Shown: positions 48,471-61,100 of the stretch, in pieces
Numbering within the stretch: the first letter of the stretch is position 1
How the letters are laid out: the number at the start of each line of letters is the position of its first letter
Origin: Clytia hemisphaerica
Lineage: Eukaryota > Cnidaria > Hydrozoa > Leptothecata > Clytiidae
Reading direction: 5' to 3'
Assembly (NCBI GenBank): GCA_902728285.1
Contig: CACVBU010000490.1
Span: 62,001 to 126,000, forward strand
DNA: 64,000 nt
Position numbers and translations under genes: made by a program
Notes under the pieces: generated by a model
The model's database searches: none
The model's input: only the letters and a program-made list of their open reading frames with translations
What the model was told of the DNA's origin: nothing

Positions 48471-49479
48471 TTACCCATCCTTACCCACACAAAATGCATA
48501 ATAAAAAACGGTTCACTCAAATCGAAACTTTTTTTTAATTTAAAGTTTCGAACTTTGAAGATCAAAATAGAAAGGGAGTAACTCAAGTAAACCCAATGTC
48601 TGATTCATCAATAACATTTAATGAACATTAAAACAATGCTGATGCTGCACGCATATACGGGTCAAATAATTCCATAGACGACTCTTGATTTCAATACCTT
48701 CACTACCTGCCTCATACTTAAAATAAAACCTCTTCCTTAGATGGAGCACGAGTTTTCATGAACATAAGGAAATTCAAATCTAAAAACAAAAGTCGAATTT
48801 TAAGCATTTAAAACAATTTTCCATTGTTCTTTTTTTGCAATAAACCTCCAACAATCAGGGCATAGAAACATTTAAAAGACTCTCGCTTGTCACCATTTTA
48901 ACATTACGTAACCTTGATTTCCAAAATCATTTTTCCTTATCAGAATAGCGACAAGTAAAAAGTCCTTATCAAAAGACTTTTGTGGTTTTTTGCTTCTTTT
49001 CCACAAATGAAAGTTTAGCTCCGTTGGTCATCTATGAAATTTGCTGGAAAATCAACTGATACTGATAAAAGAAAATTTCGAGTTTTGGAATTCTGGTCCT
49101 GAATCATCATGAAGTACCAGCTAAAGAAAGACACCAATGTATGAATCCATTGGAAGATGGACTGAAAAGAAACTCCACAGACTACACCTAAATCTACACT
49201 AGAACAATATTTTGGAAAACCTACTGCGCTGTAAACAATAGGAAATTAAAATCGCTTCCCATCTAAATTAAAACATTGTTGACAGGCCGGCATTTAGATA
49301 ACTACTGTAAACCGACATTTAGAGAAGTGGAATGATAGACTTGTTTCAAAGCCTTTTTCAGTAGAAGATGGTAGAGTAGAGATGAAAAACACCTTGCTAT
49401 GTTCAAGCGGGCTGGCCCGTTTTGACGGGTACTTTCCTTTTACGCATAGGGTTCTTTGCACATTGATCCAATTTGTTAC

Positions 49480-49815
49480 AAATATTACAATTAAATGACT
49501 GTTTGGACCCTGGAGGTACCCACCTTGCAAGTGAAGGGTACGGATATGTGCCAGACTTTTTTGGAACCCGGAAGCTCGCCTGTATAGTTGGATCTCCGTC
49601 TCACTAAGGGTCTTTGGTCGTTGTTAATATTGAAAAAATTTCAGCTTCTTTCCCCATTTGAAAGATCAATAAAGTTAGGTCAAATTAATCCCAATGAGGG
49701 TCGTGAAATTCACAACATTTTCTGTTTTTTTCTCTTTTTCAAATCCCGCTAAGGGTCCGAAGATCAAGAGTCGGGTGGCACATACCCACCAGCTCTCAAG
49801 CCCCCCCCCTGGGAG
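49480..49815. repeat. Diverged member of the CCCGGGG-ended family
   Basis: Contains CACTAAGGGTCT, AATGAGGGTCGTG, CGCTAAGGGTCCGA and a C-rich right end (CCCCCCCCCTGGG). Likely boundaries only approximate. Confidence 0.5.
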
Positions 49816-50187
49816 CAAGATAAACGAAAACTTGCCAATGATGCTTTGTTAATATTTAAGGATGAAATGAAAACTGTTTCAGGATTGAAAAGAAAAGTTT
49901 TTTTCCAGGGGTCCTCATTGAATCATCAACCACATAACGGTACATTGGTCAGACCACATTATAAATCTTCATAATAATAGTGAGCGAGGAATATTATATT
50001 TCATAATACAGATCATAATATGAGATAAACAAGATATAGGATTGCGAAAATACAATCAATGTGTGGTTATGAGCTCATTTATCTTTCAATGATAATATAT
50101 CTTATTTGGTTTTAAGTAAAGCCCTTACGACTGACTGGGTTGTCAATCTTTCTATCCGTGATATGCACCATATGCAACGTCTTCCTA

Positions 50188-50264
50188 GGATCCAACAGCT
50201 GATTGGCTGAGAGTGATGTATTGACTGAGTTTACGTCACTTACAACCAATCAGCTGTTGGGTCC
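50188..50264. mobile_element. Foldback element related to 32264-32454
   Basis: GGATCCAACAGCTGATTGG pairs with CCAATCAGCTGTTGGGTCC; the middle has TGATGTATTGACTGAG and TTACGTCACTTAC. The preceding GTGATATGCACC also matches the terminus of the 32264 element, so the two belong to one family. Confidence 0.8.
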
Positions 50265-51954
50265 ATGATGTAAATTAATTTACCGTTTTGAGGAAGAAAA
50301 AATGATTGAAAACGATTTATTAAATTAAATTTAAATTTAGGAATGTAAAAAATACTAATTTGTCATCATCCTTTGTCACTCAGGAGTTCCAAGTAAAAGA
50401 CAAAAAAAAACATTCCACCGCAGAAAACATAGGAAACAAATCTCACTATTTGGAGACATAAAAATCCCAGTCATCTACATAAATGGTGATAAGATGGTCT
50501 TTGGAATACCCGAATGAGGCTGGGTCTAAAAAATTATTAGAAAGCCTCAGCACTACACGCCGGCGATTTTTCTACTCCACTTGTACTGTTAAAGATAAGC
50601 ACAAGAAAATGAGAAGAAAATCTATATACTCAAAAAACGAACGAGGTCAGAGTCTCGTTTGATGTGGTGTTTTTTCTTTTACAGGCAAATCTTGAAGGAC
50701 TGCCAGTTTTAGCTTCTGATTCCTAATTGAATAATAGACTAATTTTTGATCAATAAATTTGTTTGCAAGGCCGAATATGAGCTACCTAATCAATACAAAA
50801 TTTCTAGCAAATATCCTACGCTTGGAAACTTTATCCCACAGTTTAACCAAACATTATTAAAATCTAATGAGTTGCTGTTTATTTCTCGACAAAGAAAATC
50901 CTCCACACTTAAAAAGCGAGGTCATTCAAAGGATAATTAATTTGCACGTTGCTTTATTTGGAAAATTACCTCATCGAGATTAAGAGAATCATTTTTGATT
51001 GTCGCCAAGTTGTTAATGATATGGCAGATTATTACGTCAAGCAGTTTTCTTAAACTATATTGTCGTTTGGTATAAGTTTCCCAATTTCCACACAAAGATT
51101 TTTGTCACTTTTCTGGAGTCTTTCCGCTATTTTTCCCGGAATAACCGGTAAGAGATTGGAAAGGGTTTGCTTCTAAAGGTATGGAAAATCTTGCGTTTAC
51201 TCACAAAACTAATATTCCGAAGCTTAATTTTCAATTAAACGGAGTCCTGGTCTTTTTCTGCTAGAAAAGTGGCAAAGGAATCTTACTGCAGAAATGGGAA
51301 ACTTATACAAAACGACGGTAGTATTCAGATACTTTTGAAACGATGCAGCTTTCATAAATGTCGTTACCATTGTTTTCATATAGCAATTATGGTGCACAAG
51401 GTTCTGGGTTTTGCCACTGGAATCATATGAGTAGGTTCAATTTGTACAGTCCTGTATAGGTAAGTCTGGATCTAGGTGCACCGTAACCTATGTCGATATG
51501 TTTTTGACCCCGTCTGAATAATATGGCAGGAAACCAGGAAGAAAACAAAATACGATAAGATCACTACTAAAAGCTTTTCGTAATTAATCTTGCTGGAAAG
51601 ACGATAGTTTTACCCTTCAGTTAAACTAAAATGTCGGGAAAATACACTTTGAGGGTAAAATTTTGGCCGCCCTTGGTAAATCTTACCAGCACTCGTTTCT
51701 TTTTTACTCGGTCAATAGCCCTCAAATTAATGACCTGGCTGGTCATTAAAATACAAAGTTAAATCAAAACAAACCTGATTTACAAAATTTACGGGCATTC
51801 GTTTTGAAATTTTGCTGCTTTGAATGGTCAGCCATTTGAGATCTATTCAAGTTTCCCTCCACTGATGCAAGCTACTCGACGGTAGAGACGGTATCAAAGT
51901 ACTGAGTTTTAAGCCTGCAGGGCTAGAGGCGAGATTCCAGAGGTGAGACTCCCA

Positions 51955-52165
51955 TTCAGAACCCCCACACGTAGTTTTTACACAAACGCCGGATTGAAAC
52001 TAAAATCTATCGCTAGATTTCAAAAAATGTAGTCCTCAAAAACAAAGGAACCACTAGATACAACCCGTCGTCATGATTACGGCGCGTTTTGGATGGGAAA
52101 TAAATGGCTTCAATTTCTCTTGCCTGAGAAGGGTTGCCTCTAGCCCTTCGGGCTTGAAATTAAAA
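51955..52165. repeat. Dispersed repeat with CCCTTCGGGCTT
   Basis: Shares ordered words with 56730-56960 (GATTGAAA.TAAAA, AAAGCAAAGGAA-like, CTTGCCT/CTTGCTT, GGGTT) and with 52560-52825 (AACCCTTCGGGCTT). Diverged; ends not defined. Confidence 0.45.
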
Positions 52166-52559
52166 GAATCAAAGAATATGATTAGTGGAATGAAAATCGG
52201 AGAGATTTTGAAACCTTGCACTTCCCCTTGCCTGTTTGTCTACGAAACCTCTCGAGAAGTTAAAATTACGTAAATTTGTCATTAACAATTAATTTTAGTA
52301 AAAAGACTAAAATAGATTTTCTTTAATTTGTCGAAATTACTTACGGAAGTTTGAAAACATACATACATCACTTGATACTCAATAGTTTCTGAACGTATTT
52401 ATTGAAATTTCGAATTGAAATTTCCACCCATGCTTCTGCGTGGACTAAATGTGATTATGTAACTCTAAATCCAACTTTCCACTTCCCACGACACTTCTTA
52501 ATGTACTTCAGTTTTACACCAAAGAAATGCACTAGGCGTCTACAACTAAACAGTAGAAA

Positions 52560-52825
52560 GGGCTAGATCCGCGGCCTTTATCGAAAAGTGAAGCAAGTTT
52601 TGGTAGGATTTCCTACCAAAGAAATCACGTGACAACAAGCCATTTCACTGGTTTGAGAGTTGCCAAATAGCGTTTGCCGCCTACTTTTTTTAATCTCGCG
52701 CTCCGAAAACAATTAAAATGCTATCCATCGGCACGAAATATAAAAAGTAAAAATTTTTGCTTCACTTTTTTTGCTGGAGAAGGCTTAAAGTTGCCTATTT
52801 AACCCTTCGGGCTTTATAGATCTGT
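52560..52825. repeat. Second copy of the CCCTTCGGGCTT repeat
   Basis: Ends TTGCCTATTTAACCCTTCGG, parallel to the TTGCCTCTAGCCCTTCGG at 52133. No ORF. Confidence 0.45.
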
Positions 52826-53568
52826 GGTAATCACAAGCTCCATTAATTACTCTCTCCACCTCTCAACAAATATCAAATTTAAACATACAGTTGTAAATTG
52901 CAGGTCCCACGTGTACGAAACAAAACCGAAAACAAATATTACATACCTCCAGAAAAGGATCCATGTTCCATAAACTTCCAGGTCTCAAGAACGTAAACAA
53001 ATTTATGCTTAAATCAACCAAGTAAAATGATAACAATATACGCTTTAAAAAATCAAAACCTTGGTCTAAGCAAATAGTTCAATAGTCTTTTACCAATTTT
53101 GAGCAGATTAATTCAAGAATCAGGTCGAAGGCGATGCCTCTCGGTTTGTATCGTATCTTAAAATGAACTGGACCAATAATTTCCCTTTATTGTAATAAGG
53201 GGTATATTTATTTTAAAGTCTCTAGGGTGATTTGGTGCACCTGATGGAGGCTGAAGCCTGCAGGTGGGAGGAGATAAAGCCGACGATGCCCACGAATCTA
53301 AGAGGGATTAAAGGGGATTAAAAGTGATTTCTTTTACAACTTAAGATACCCTTCCGCTTCTAGATGGTTATCTGTGGAAAACTGATAACGTCCTAATCAT
53401 CAATAAACTTATTTATAAGAAAATAAAAAGGTAGGTATTAAATGATGGAAGTTAACAGGATATATCTTTCAGCTGGTATGGAACATTTGCTCCATAATAA
53501 ATGCTTCCCTATTCAAAAAATCACTTGAAATCTGCTGTAAAGTTAAACTTATTTAAAAAAATGTTTAA

Positions 53569-53787
53569 AGGGACATTAAAGTAGTAAAATGTAAACATTG
53601 CGCAAACCACGTGTCATTAAAGAGAACAATTAAAATCACGTGTCCAAAACAAACTTGTAAAACAATTGAAGAATCAAAATTAGCCATATTTGGTTTGATT
53701 TTTTATTTTAACATGTGACATTTGTTTTGATTTTGTATCCGCTGCATACAGTTTGTTTACAAGTTTAGCAAGTACTGTTATGTCCCT
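53569..53787. mobile_element. TTAA-inserted MITE with AGGGACAT ends
   Basis: Left TTTAAAGGGACATTAAAGTA and right (reverse complement) TTTAAAGGGACATAACAGTA are alike. TTAA lies at 53565-53568 and 53788-53791. About 219 bases. Third family in the window using TTAA. Confidence 0.8.
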
Positions 53788-54754
53788 TTAAATCAAGAAA
53801 TCACTTGCAACATTGAAAACCTGTGAGATGAATGTCCACTCCGAATCAAGAACTTAGCTATATCTAAAAAAAAGGAAAAAAGAAAGAGATGCTGCTTTGG
53901 AGGCGGTTTTTGAATTTAGTTTTCCTTATAATACACGGGTTGCAAGATTATATCAATGCAGTCAAAATATGTGACTACTCAAAAAAGTTGAGATGATTTT
54001 ATTCCCATGTTACTTGTTTTACAACTTTATTAGTGTCAATAACTTCGAACCAATCAGAAATAAATGTCATGTAACAAGCACATAGAAATTTCTAGTAAAA
54101 GCGTGATTTGTCTTCAGACTTTTTATTTTGCAGCTTGTGTATTGTAGTGCTGCAATGTTCCAAATGTTTCCCAAAGATTTTTAACTGTTCGACTATATGA
54201 ACATGTAACATTTTTATGTCGAACAGCAAGCGATTTCGTTTTTAGAAATTTCTAAGCATTCTTATAAACCCATAAACATAAACGTGAACTTAATTGAGAA
54301 CCGGGGTAACAAATTAATAATTTTGAAATTCTTTAGCCAATTATTTACCATGGTAAAATTTTCTCACAAAATATTAAGGAAAACTGACACGATGGAGCTT
54401 CAACATGCACTTAATTAGAAGAGACTAACCTAGACCTATACTCCTTCGCAGATGAATTGTTGAAATTTTCAGATAAAGATGAAAGATAATTTCCATGGAA
54501 AGACCCCGAAACTTTAGTAGGAAAACATATAAACGCCGACACCTTCCTTATTGACTCATCATTCGTCTCTGATAAGGTGTGTGGAACATATATCGAGTGG
54601 TTTTAAGATAAAGTGATAATTGCTTCAAAATGGCAAAAAGAAACAGGAATAATTTGACTTCAGCAACAAAGTGGTATTCAGCTATTTTCAATTTCTCATT
54701 CAAAATTAAATTAACCGTCGTTATAATTTTTATATTTACTATCTATTTGCAAAA

Positions 54755-54764
54755 TTTATTTATT
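54755..54764 (-). promoter_or_regulatory. Candidate transglutaminase polyadenylation signal
   Basis: Two overlapping AATAAA on the minus strand about 250 bases beyond the transglutaminase stop codon. Confidence 0.45.
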
Positions 54765-55013
54765 GCCAACAAGGAACTTTAGCAAAACAAGTAAGGGGCA
54801 TTGTTTCCACTTTTCCTTCCCAAAACCATGTATCAAGGAAGCTTTGCATCCCACTTGAAGTCAATCTCACCTACTTCTTAACTTGTTACGAGTTTCCAAC
54901 CGAGTCTCGTGAGACGGATCTGCGTTCTACCGTCTATATCACCATGCTTTGTTTGCATTATCAACTATCTACTATGTTCAAGAATAGAAATTCACGCCAC
55001 TGCCTGTAGACCC

Positions 55014-55118
55014 TTAAAGCCTCATGACTTTGATGCCGATAGTCTGCTGAATTCCACCAAGCTGACGACTGTAAAAGCTGGCCATCAAACTCTTTTTCTT
55101 TGACTTTTCAGCAATGTT
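55014..55118 (-). CDS. Transglutaminase last exon
   Basis: Acceptor ATTTTTAG, phase 0, then 34 codons and [22 protein letters not shown] matches the conserved C-terminal strand (typically L.ASF.S.QL..V.G) of the second barrel. It sits on the opposite strand to a longer spurious plus-strand ORF. Confidence 0.85.
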   Translation of the reverse strand, partial: NIAEKSKKKSLMASFYSRQLGGIQQTIGIKVMRL

Positions 55119-58100
55119 CTAAAAATGTGAGAAGCAAAAGTTTGAAGAAAGTTATCTATTTCGCGGGGGTGGGGTGTACTTAGGCAAAAATATGCGATGG
55201 GTACGGATGGACTGCTGTGGACGGTAATAGTCAGTTTTTTCAAAGTCTCTCTTAAGAGTCGGAAATATCAGAAAACTTTAGATTAGTCTCTGTAAGGGTC
55301 GGAAAATTCACGATTTTTAGGAAACTTTTGTAAAAAAGTCTCTCTAAGGGTAAGACTTTTTTCGAAAATCCAAGAAAATTTTTCAAGAAAGGCCCAAAGA
55401 GTGACCTTTTCAGCAAAACTCTCTAAGGGTCGGTTTACAGAGGTCCCGTTCGCATATACCCCTCATCCACCCACCCTATTTCTTAGTGTTCCCGACTCTT
55501 AATCTTAAAATTCTCGGATTATAGACTGAAAACTCGGGCAAACAGATTAAAAGCCAGCAGACACATTGTCATCCTTCCCGGAACTCGTCACTGCGGCTCG
55601 AGTAAGAAAGCATATGATGTAGATGTCACAAGATTGATCAAAACACATATTTATTGTAAATAACCTCCGGGAGGGGGGAGGGTAAAATGCGTGCTGGGTA
55701 TGAACGAGCCATAAAAGTTCCTTTTCCACATTCTCGAAGGTCCCTCAAAGGTGTAAAAAACCATTAAAAAACAATCATATAAGAGCTCAAAAATTACGAA
55801 AATTAAAAACAAAACCCGTCAAAGGGTCATAAATTCTTGAAATTTGGACTAAAAATTTGTAAATTTTGTCAGAAAATTTGGGGCTAAATGGTGGCAAAAA
55901 CTGAATAAAAATGGACATAATTTTCGAAAATCAGTCTCTCTAAGGGTCGATTTTCGAACTTTGGCTCTGACATTACCATCAGCTTGCAAACCTAGTAACC
56001 CCCAGAAAAAACTATATTCAAAGTTATATATAGAGAGAACGATAAGAGCTTACATCTGGCGTAATTTCCACAATCTTTTTGAAAGTGCTTCCCTCCTTGA
56101 CGTCACTGAAAAACAAAGTTTATGATGAAATCAACAAAATGAATAAAACGATTGCCACAATAAATCCTACTGATACATTATTCGATTCTTTTTGAATCAC
56201 GCAATGGGACTTTTCCCATTTCTTAACTGACTTTGCCAAAGATAGCCTGTTAGATACCGAAGATTATAATTTAGGACCTGGCCAAATAAGGCTTTTTCAT
56301 AATTCTTTTGAGTGCAATGACTGCCTCATTTTGAAACCGTTACCAAAATGAGTGTTATACTTTCATAAAAAAACTAAACTTTTTATGAACTCCTTTGGGT
56401 TTCTCCAGACGTTATTTATGAAAAGGACTATGCATCTTTTCAACCGTTTCCACCAATTAGCGTGCGGGTATTTTTTTGTTTGTTTTACCACCCTAAAACC
56501 CTCCCAGTTTTTTTTTCGTACATGTAGACAATAGAAGAAGTGTAAAAAAGGATTGAATCGAGTTTAGGGTGTAATTAAATAATGATAATCGCCTGACCAC
56601 GCGACTACGGTCGAAAAAGTTTATTGCTATTTACATATTTACGACGCAGAGAACAATAAAGAACGGGTTTCAAATTAGTTTTGTTAGTCGATTTCGTGTA
56701 ATTTGCACGAAGAAATCTAGATTTGGATCTTATGGACCCGAAACGCGTGACCCGCGTGGTTTGTAAACAGACGCCCGATTGAAAGTAAAACGCATTGCTG
56801 GATTGTGAAAAATATGACTCTCAGAAGCAAAGGAAAGGTTAGATTCAATCCATCATTCTAAAAACAGCGCAAATCTTAAGGCTTCACTTTTTCTTGCTTC
56901 AGAAAGGTTAAAGATTCCTTTCTAGAGCTGTCTTGGTTTTAAGCTCAATAGTTTCACACACCTAACTTCTTCCACGTGTCGATCTTCAATTACACTGCCG
57001 TCAATTTTTACTTCACATTCTGTCAGTATTTTCGATAAAGGATTTGTCATAGATAGCTCACATTGCATTGGTTTGCCAGCCTGAAAATGAAGTTATATAT
57101 TTTATGAAGTGTTGAATGGTGAAAAAGAATGCGGCTATTATATTTTGATTTTTCCCTATATTTTATAAAGTGATAACTGCGAAAAACAGTCTTCAAAAAT
57201 ACTTAGAAAAACTAATAAAACCAGGTCTCCTCGATCGGAGCTGCTCTGTTTCTATCTACAGAGTAAAGGTGCATTCGACTAAGGTTTAATATGGAAGGGG
57301 TTTATTTAAAGAATCCTACATTTACTAAAAATAAACAAAAAGAACGATAAATTTCATAACAAACGACAAATTTCGACGTCGACAACCCCGACCTAGTTAG
57401 TTTGTCCACCCCTACGAATTATTCTTCTTTGGTTATCACGGGAATTAACTACATATGGTTTTAAAGAACGAAAAATTACGCATGCGTGTTACAATGCAGG
57501 ATTCTTTTGTCCTTTAGAGGAACAGACTGATGGCCAGCGCACCGGTACAATGATATATATAGGTCTTCTCTTTGTAACCACATTCCTCCCGTGCTATGTT
57601 CAGCTCTTGAGAGAATCAAAAAGCTTTCGGTCGACTATGTAAATATTGGCTCTACCATCCAATCTCCAGATTCCCCAGCAGATCCCAGAGTGAACTGTTA
57701 CCTTAACATCTGGTGTTAGAATTTTCAGCATTAATTCTGGTTTATCAATGTTAACAAGATGACTAGCAACGGCCAATTGTTTAGTGGTATCCACGGTAAC
57801 CGTTCCCGTGATTCGGAATAACGTTTCTTCTGAAAGATAGTCTTCAACTTCCTTTGTGTTTATTTCAAAGAAATTACTGTGTTCTGGAAAATAATAAAGA
57901 TGACGATAAGATTAGATTTTTAGAGTAGTGGAGGTTTTTCGATCTTCTCCGTTCGAAATTCTGCTTATGAAGCCAAGACATTTGAGTAAGTTTAGCGTTA
58001 TGAAGAGATTACTGAGCGAATGTTTCTCTACAAGCTCTTACTTTCAAAACGTCAGGCTTAGTTTTAGCTCAGAATTAAAAAAAGCATATAAAGAACAATC

Positions 58101-61100
58101 ACAGCGCCAGATTTCAGAAATGGCTAAGAAAATGATGATTTTAAGCCAATTTTAAGTCAACAAGTTAATAAAGCGTATTTTAAGAACATTAAAGCCTAAA
58201 GTTACTAAAGAATAAGCGAGTAATAAAACGAGGGAAAAAATTTACTCACTTGTATTTCCTTTGACGGTGATTTTATGTTTATCAGATTTGACGACTTTGA
58301 TAACGACACCGTCATATCGCACAACAAAAACACGCCAAAATAACGTCATCGTTCGCAATTCACCGCACGTATTTTCTATTTTGATCTCGCCTGTCAAATC
58401 ACTTCCCGGTTTAAAAGCCTCTTGTTCAGTTGAAATTTCCACGACGATTTCTACAAACCAGGGATATAGTTGTTAAAATCAATAATCCTCTATGTTATAT
58501 ATGGTTAGGTAGACTACTACGCTTATTGTGGCTGTTTAAACTCCTTAAGTACTGAGTGAAACTGAAATTTAAGATTTGCTCAAAGTCATGGTACGCCAAC
58601 ATCAAATGCTATTTTCTCGGCCTTGGTTATAAATAGCAAAAAATCTTTTCTAATTGCCGCTTTTTTGAATTAGGTCGTCAATCAAAATTACTGACAGCTA
58701 AACGAATTGTTAATAAACTTTGCTTAACTGAAAAAGTTAAGGAATACAGATCACTTTCGTAATTAGCAAAGTATACGATATTACAAAACAGAAAATGACA
58801 AACAAAATCACAAGATACCTTTGGGTACAGCTTTCACAGCGATATTCTTTGACTTAAGTAATGCCTTTTTAACGGAAGCCCTTTCCATCATTGAACCCTC
58901 AACGAATTTATACTCATCAGTGATGTCATCTGCTTTGTCTTCACCAACAGCTTTGGTGACCACTTTCTCACCTGTAAATAGCGAAAAAAAGATATCATAA
59001 TCCAGATGCAGTCAACTCTCTCTAATTCGAATCTTTTTGTAATTCGAAATAAAAGATTGGCCCCTCAGCATGGAAAGTCGTACGTAATCCAAATCTTTCA
59101 GTAAGTCGAAGAAAATCTCCCCTTGCAGATCAAAATTAGTCCCTTGAAGATCATATTAAAGTGAGTCAAATATAAAATGCTAAAAAATACCCGAATTTTT
59201 GGCAAAATTTTCCGAAAATGGTGACCCTTGAAGAGACAATAGTTTCCATGTTTGTGATTTTGTTACAGAGTGACGTGGTTTTTGAACAACTTAGAGAGAT
59301 TTTTGAGTTGTAAAGAAAGGAACCCTTTATATACCTGCGCAAACCTAAAACATGTTTTGTCAAAATACCTAGCTAAAGTTCATGACAAAACTTTGCTTAC
59401 CAATAGTAGTACGATTTCTGTAAACCGGGTCGAATTTTCCATCATCATTTTGTTGCCAGTAAATGGTGTCTGCATTGACTTCAGCAAATACAAATCCAGT
59501 GTCATAATTCAAATGGATTTCACCCTCCTTGATTGCTAGCAATGAGCAAGGTCCCATTTGGTAAAGACCTGTGAATCAGAAGTAAAAAGCTTCGATTAAC
59601 CATGGTATAGCTATGATGGGGAAGAAATGATAGTTTTATGGTTTCAAGTTTTCATTACCCTGAGTATCAGAGGTTAAGTTTTCAAAGAAAATAGTAACCT
59701 CTGAAGACAAATAATAGAAATTTTATCGCGCATGTGTCAATCTAATCACTGTAGAAAAAATCAAAGATGAAGAGCAAATATTACCATATTAATGTCTAGC
59801 AGACTGTATCAGTATGCAGTTTACTATTTACGAATTCCCCAGAAACCTCCAAGTGTAGTTGAAATGAGTTTATTTCGAAAGAAATCTTTTACATGATCCC
59901 CAAATGTATAACAGTAATTACTAAACTTTTAATTATGGAAATGTCACTTTAATTGAATCGAAATAATAGACAGACTTTATGTTATGATTCTCTATCACTG
60001 ACTCTTTTTACAAAGCATTGATGACTTTTTGTAAGTTGTGTTTTCAACGACGGGAATAAAAATATCGACTTTGACGCTCATCCAAGATCTTGGATGGTCG
60101 TCATGGTTACTTTTGTCTTCGCTGATTGCGCGATGAATAGAATCTCGATTCGTCGGCACAGCGTAAATATATGATTTTGAGCTGTGCTTTTCACGGTAAG
60201 TTTTCATAGTTTCTCTTTATGTTTCATTTTTATTTTATTTAGTACTTTCGACACTTGCTCTCCTTGAGGTCTGATCTCTGATCTTCACCATACATATAAT
60301 AGAAATTGTTCTAGGCGCCCATAAATAAAAAATGAAGACATGATTCTTTGATATAATCAATTAAGCTATTGACTATCCATCTTTTATCAAAATTCTAAAT
60401 CTCATCACCTTGTTTGTCTGGCTGTTTATAAGGTCAGTTAGATTGGTTTGAGATACCTCAAGAATTATTATTAGCTATCCGATTCTCTTACCCATGCTTC
60501 TTTCTTGAGGCGTTGAGTCAACCGCCTGCCATCCGCCATAACCAGGTGGAAGATCAGGGCGTGCCATCCAGACATCGTTCCAAACATGGAAATTCCTGAA
60601 TAACCAAAATGAAGTTAAGCTCGTTGGTGGACTTAAAAACACCAATATTTTTAACACTAGATATAACTATTTTATCACAAACCCTCTGGGACCCCTATCC
60701 CACTCGAACATTCGCTGAAATTTTCTCCCTGGTGAACTACTTTTGCTACAACTGCTGTCCCAGCTGGCACACAACGTTGTTTCAACGTTTATTTAACGTT
60801 CACAACGTCTTAGATGAACGTCGAAGCATCGTTGTGTGCCAGTTGAGGCTCCTTGAAAAAGATAGAGACGCTCTATTTAGTGTTTAATATATGAGAAATC
60901 TCTGCTTTATAAGGGTTTAAATTTTTGGCTCACTTTAACAAGGGCGAATATTACTCCTTGATCATTATCCATGACACTAAAACATACGTTCTCTTACCAC
61001 ACAGAATCTGAAGACTTATCATCCAGCGGTTCGCCCTCCTTATCAAAATAAACATCATTCGAACAATTGCCATCAGAATCGTGTGCAGAACTGTAATTTG

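Larger units (their letters stand above)
34379..55013. other. Gene-poor region between SoxE and transglutaminase
   Basis: No recognisable gene. Holds the MITEs and repeats listed separately (35673, 37611, 39668-40178, 44147-44219, 47242, 48220, 49480, 50188, 51955, 52560, 53569) and AT-rich filler. Short ORFs such as 38673-38870 and 42031-42291 show no motif. If 34358 is a SoxE exon, the first few kb here would be the SoxE promoter region. Confidence 0.5.

Noticed and set aside
54909..55103. Plus-strand ORF over the last transglutaminase exon
   Set aside because: The minus strand gives the conserved transglutaminase C-terminus with acceptor and stop in phase; the plus-strand ORF is its shadow.
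57600..57701. Extension of the 57702-57883 exon by its open frame
   Set aside because: The frame continues past GTAACA, but the family sequence (LTPDVK then GKPMQ) resumes at 57080, so this is read-through into the intron.
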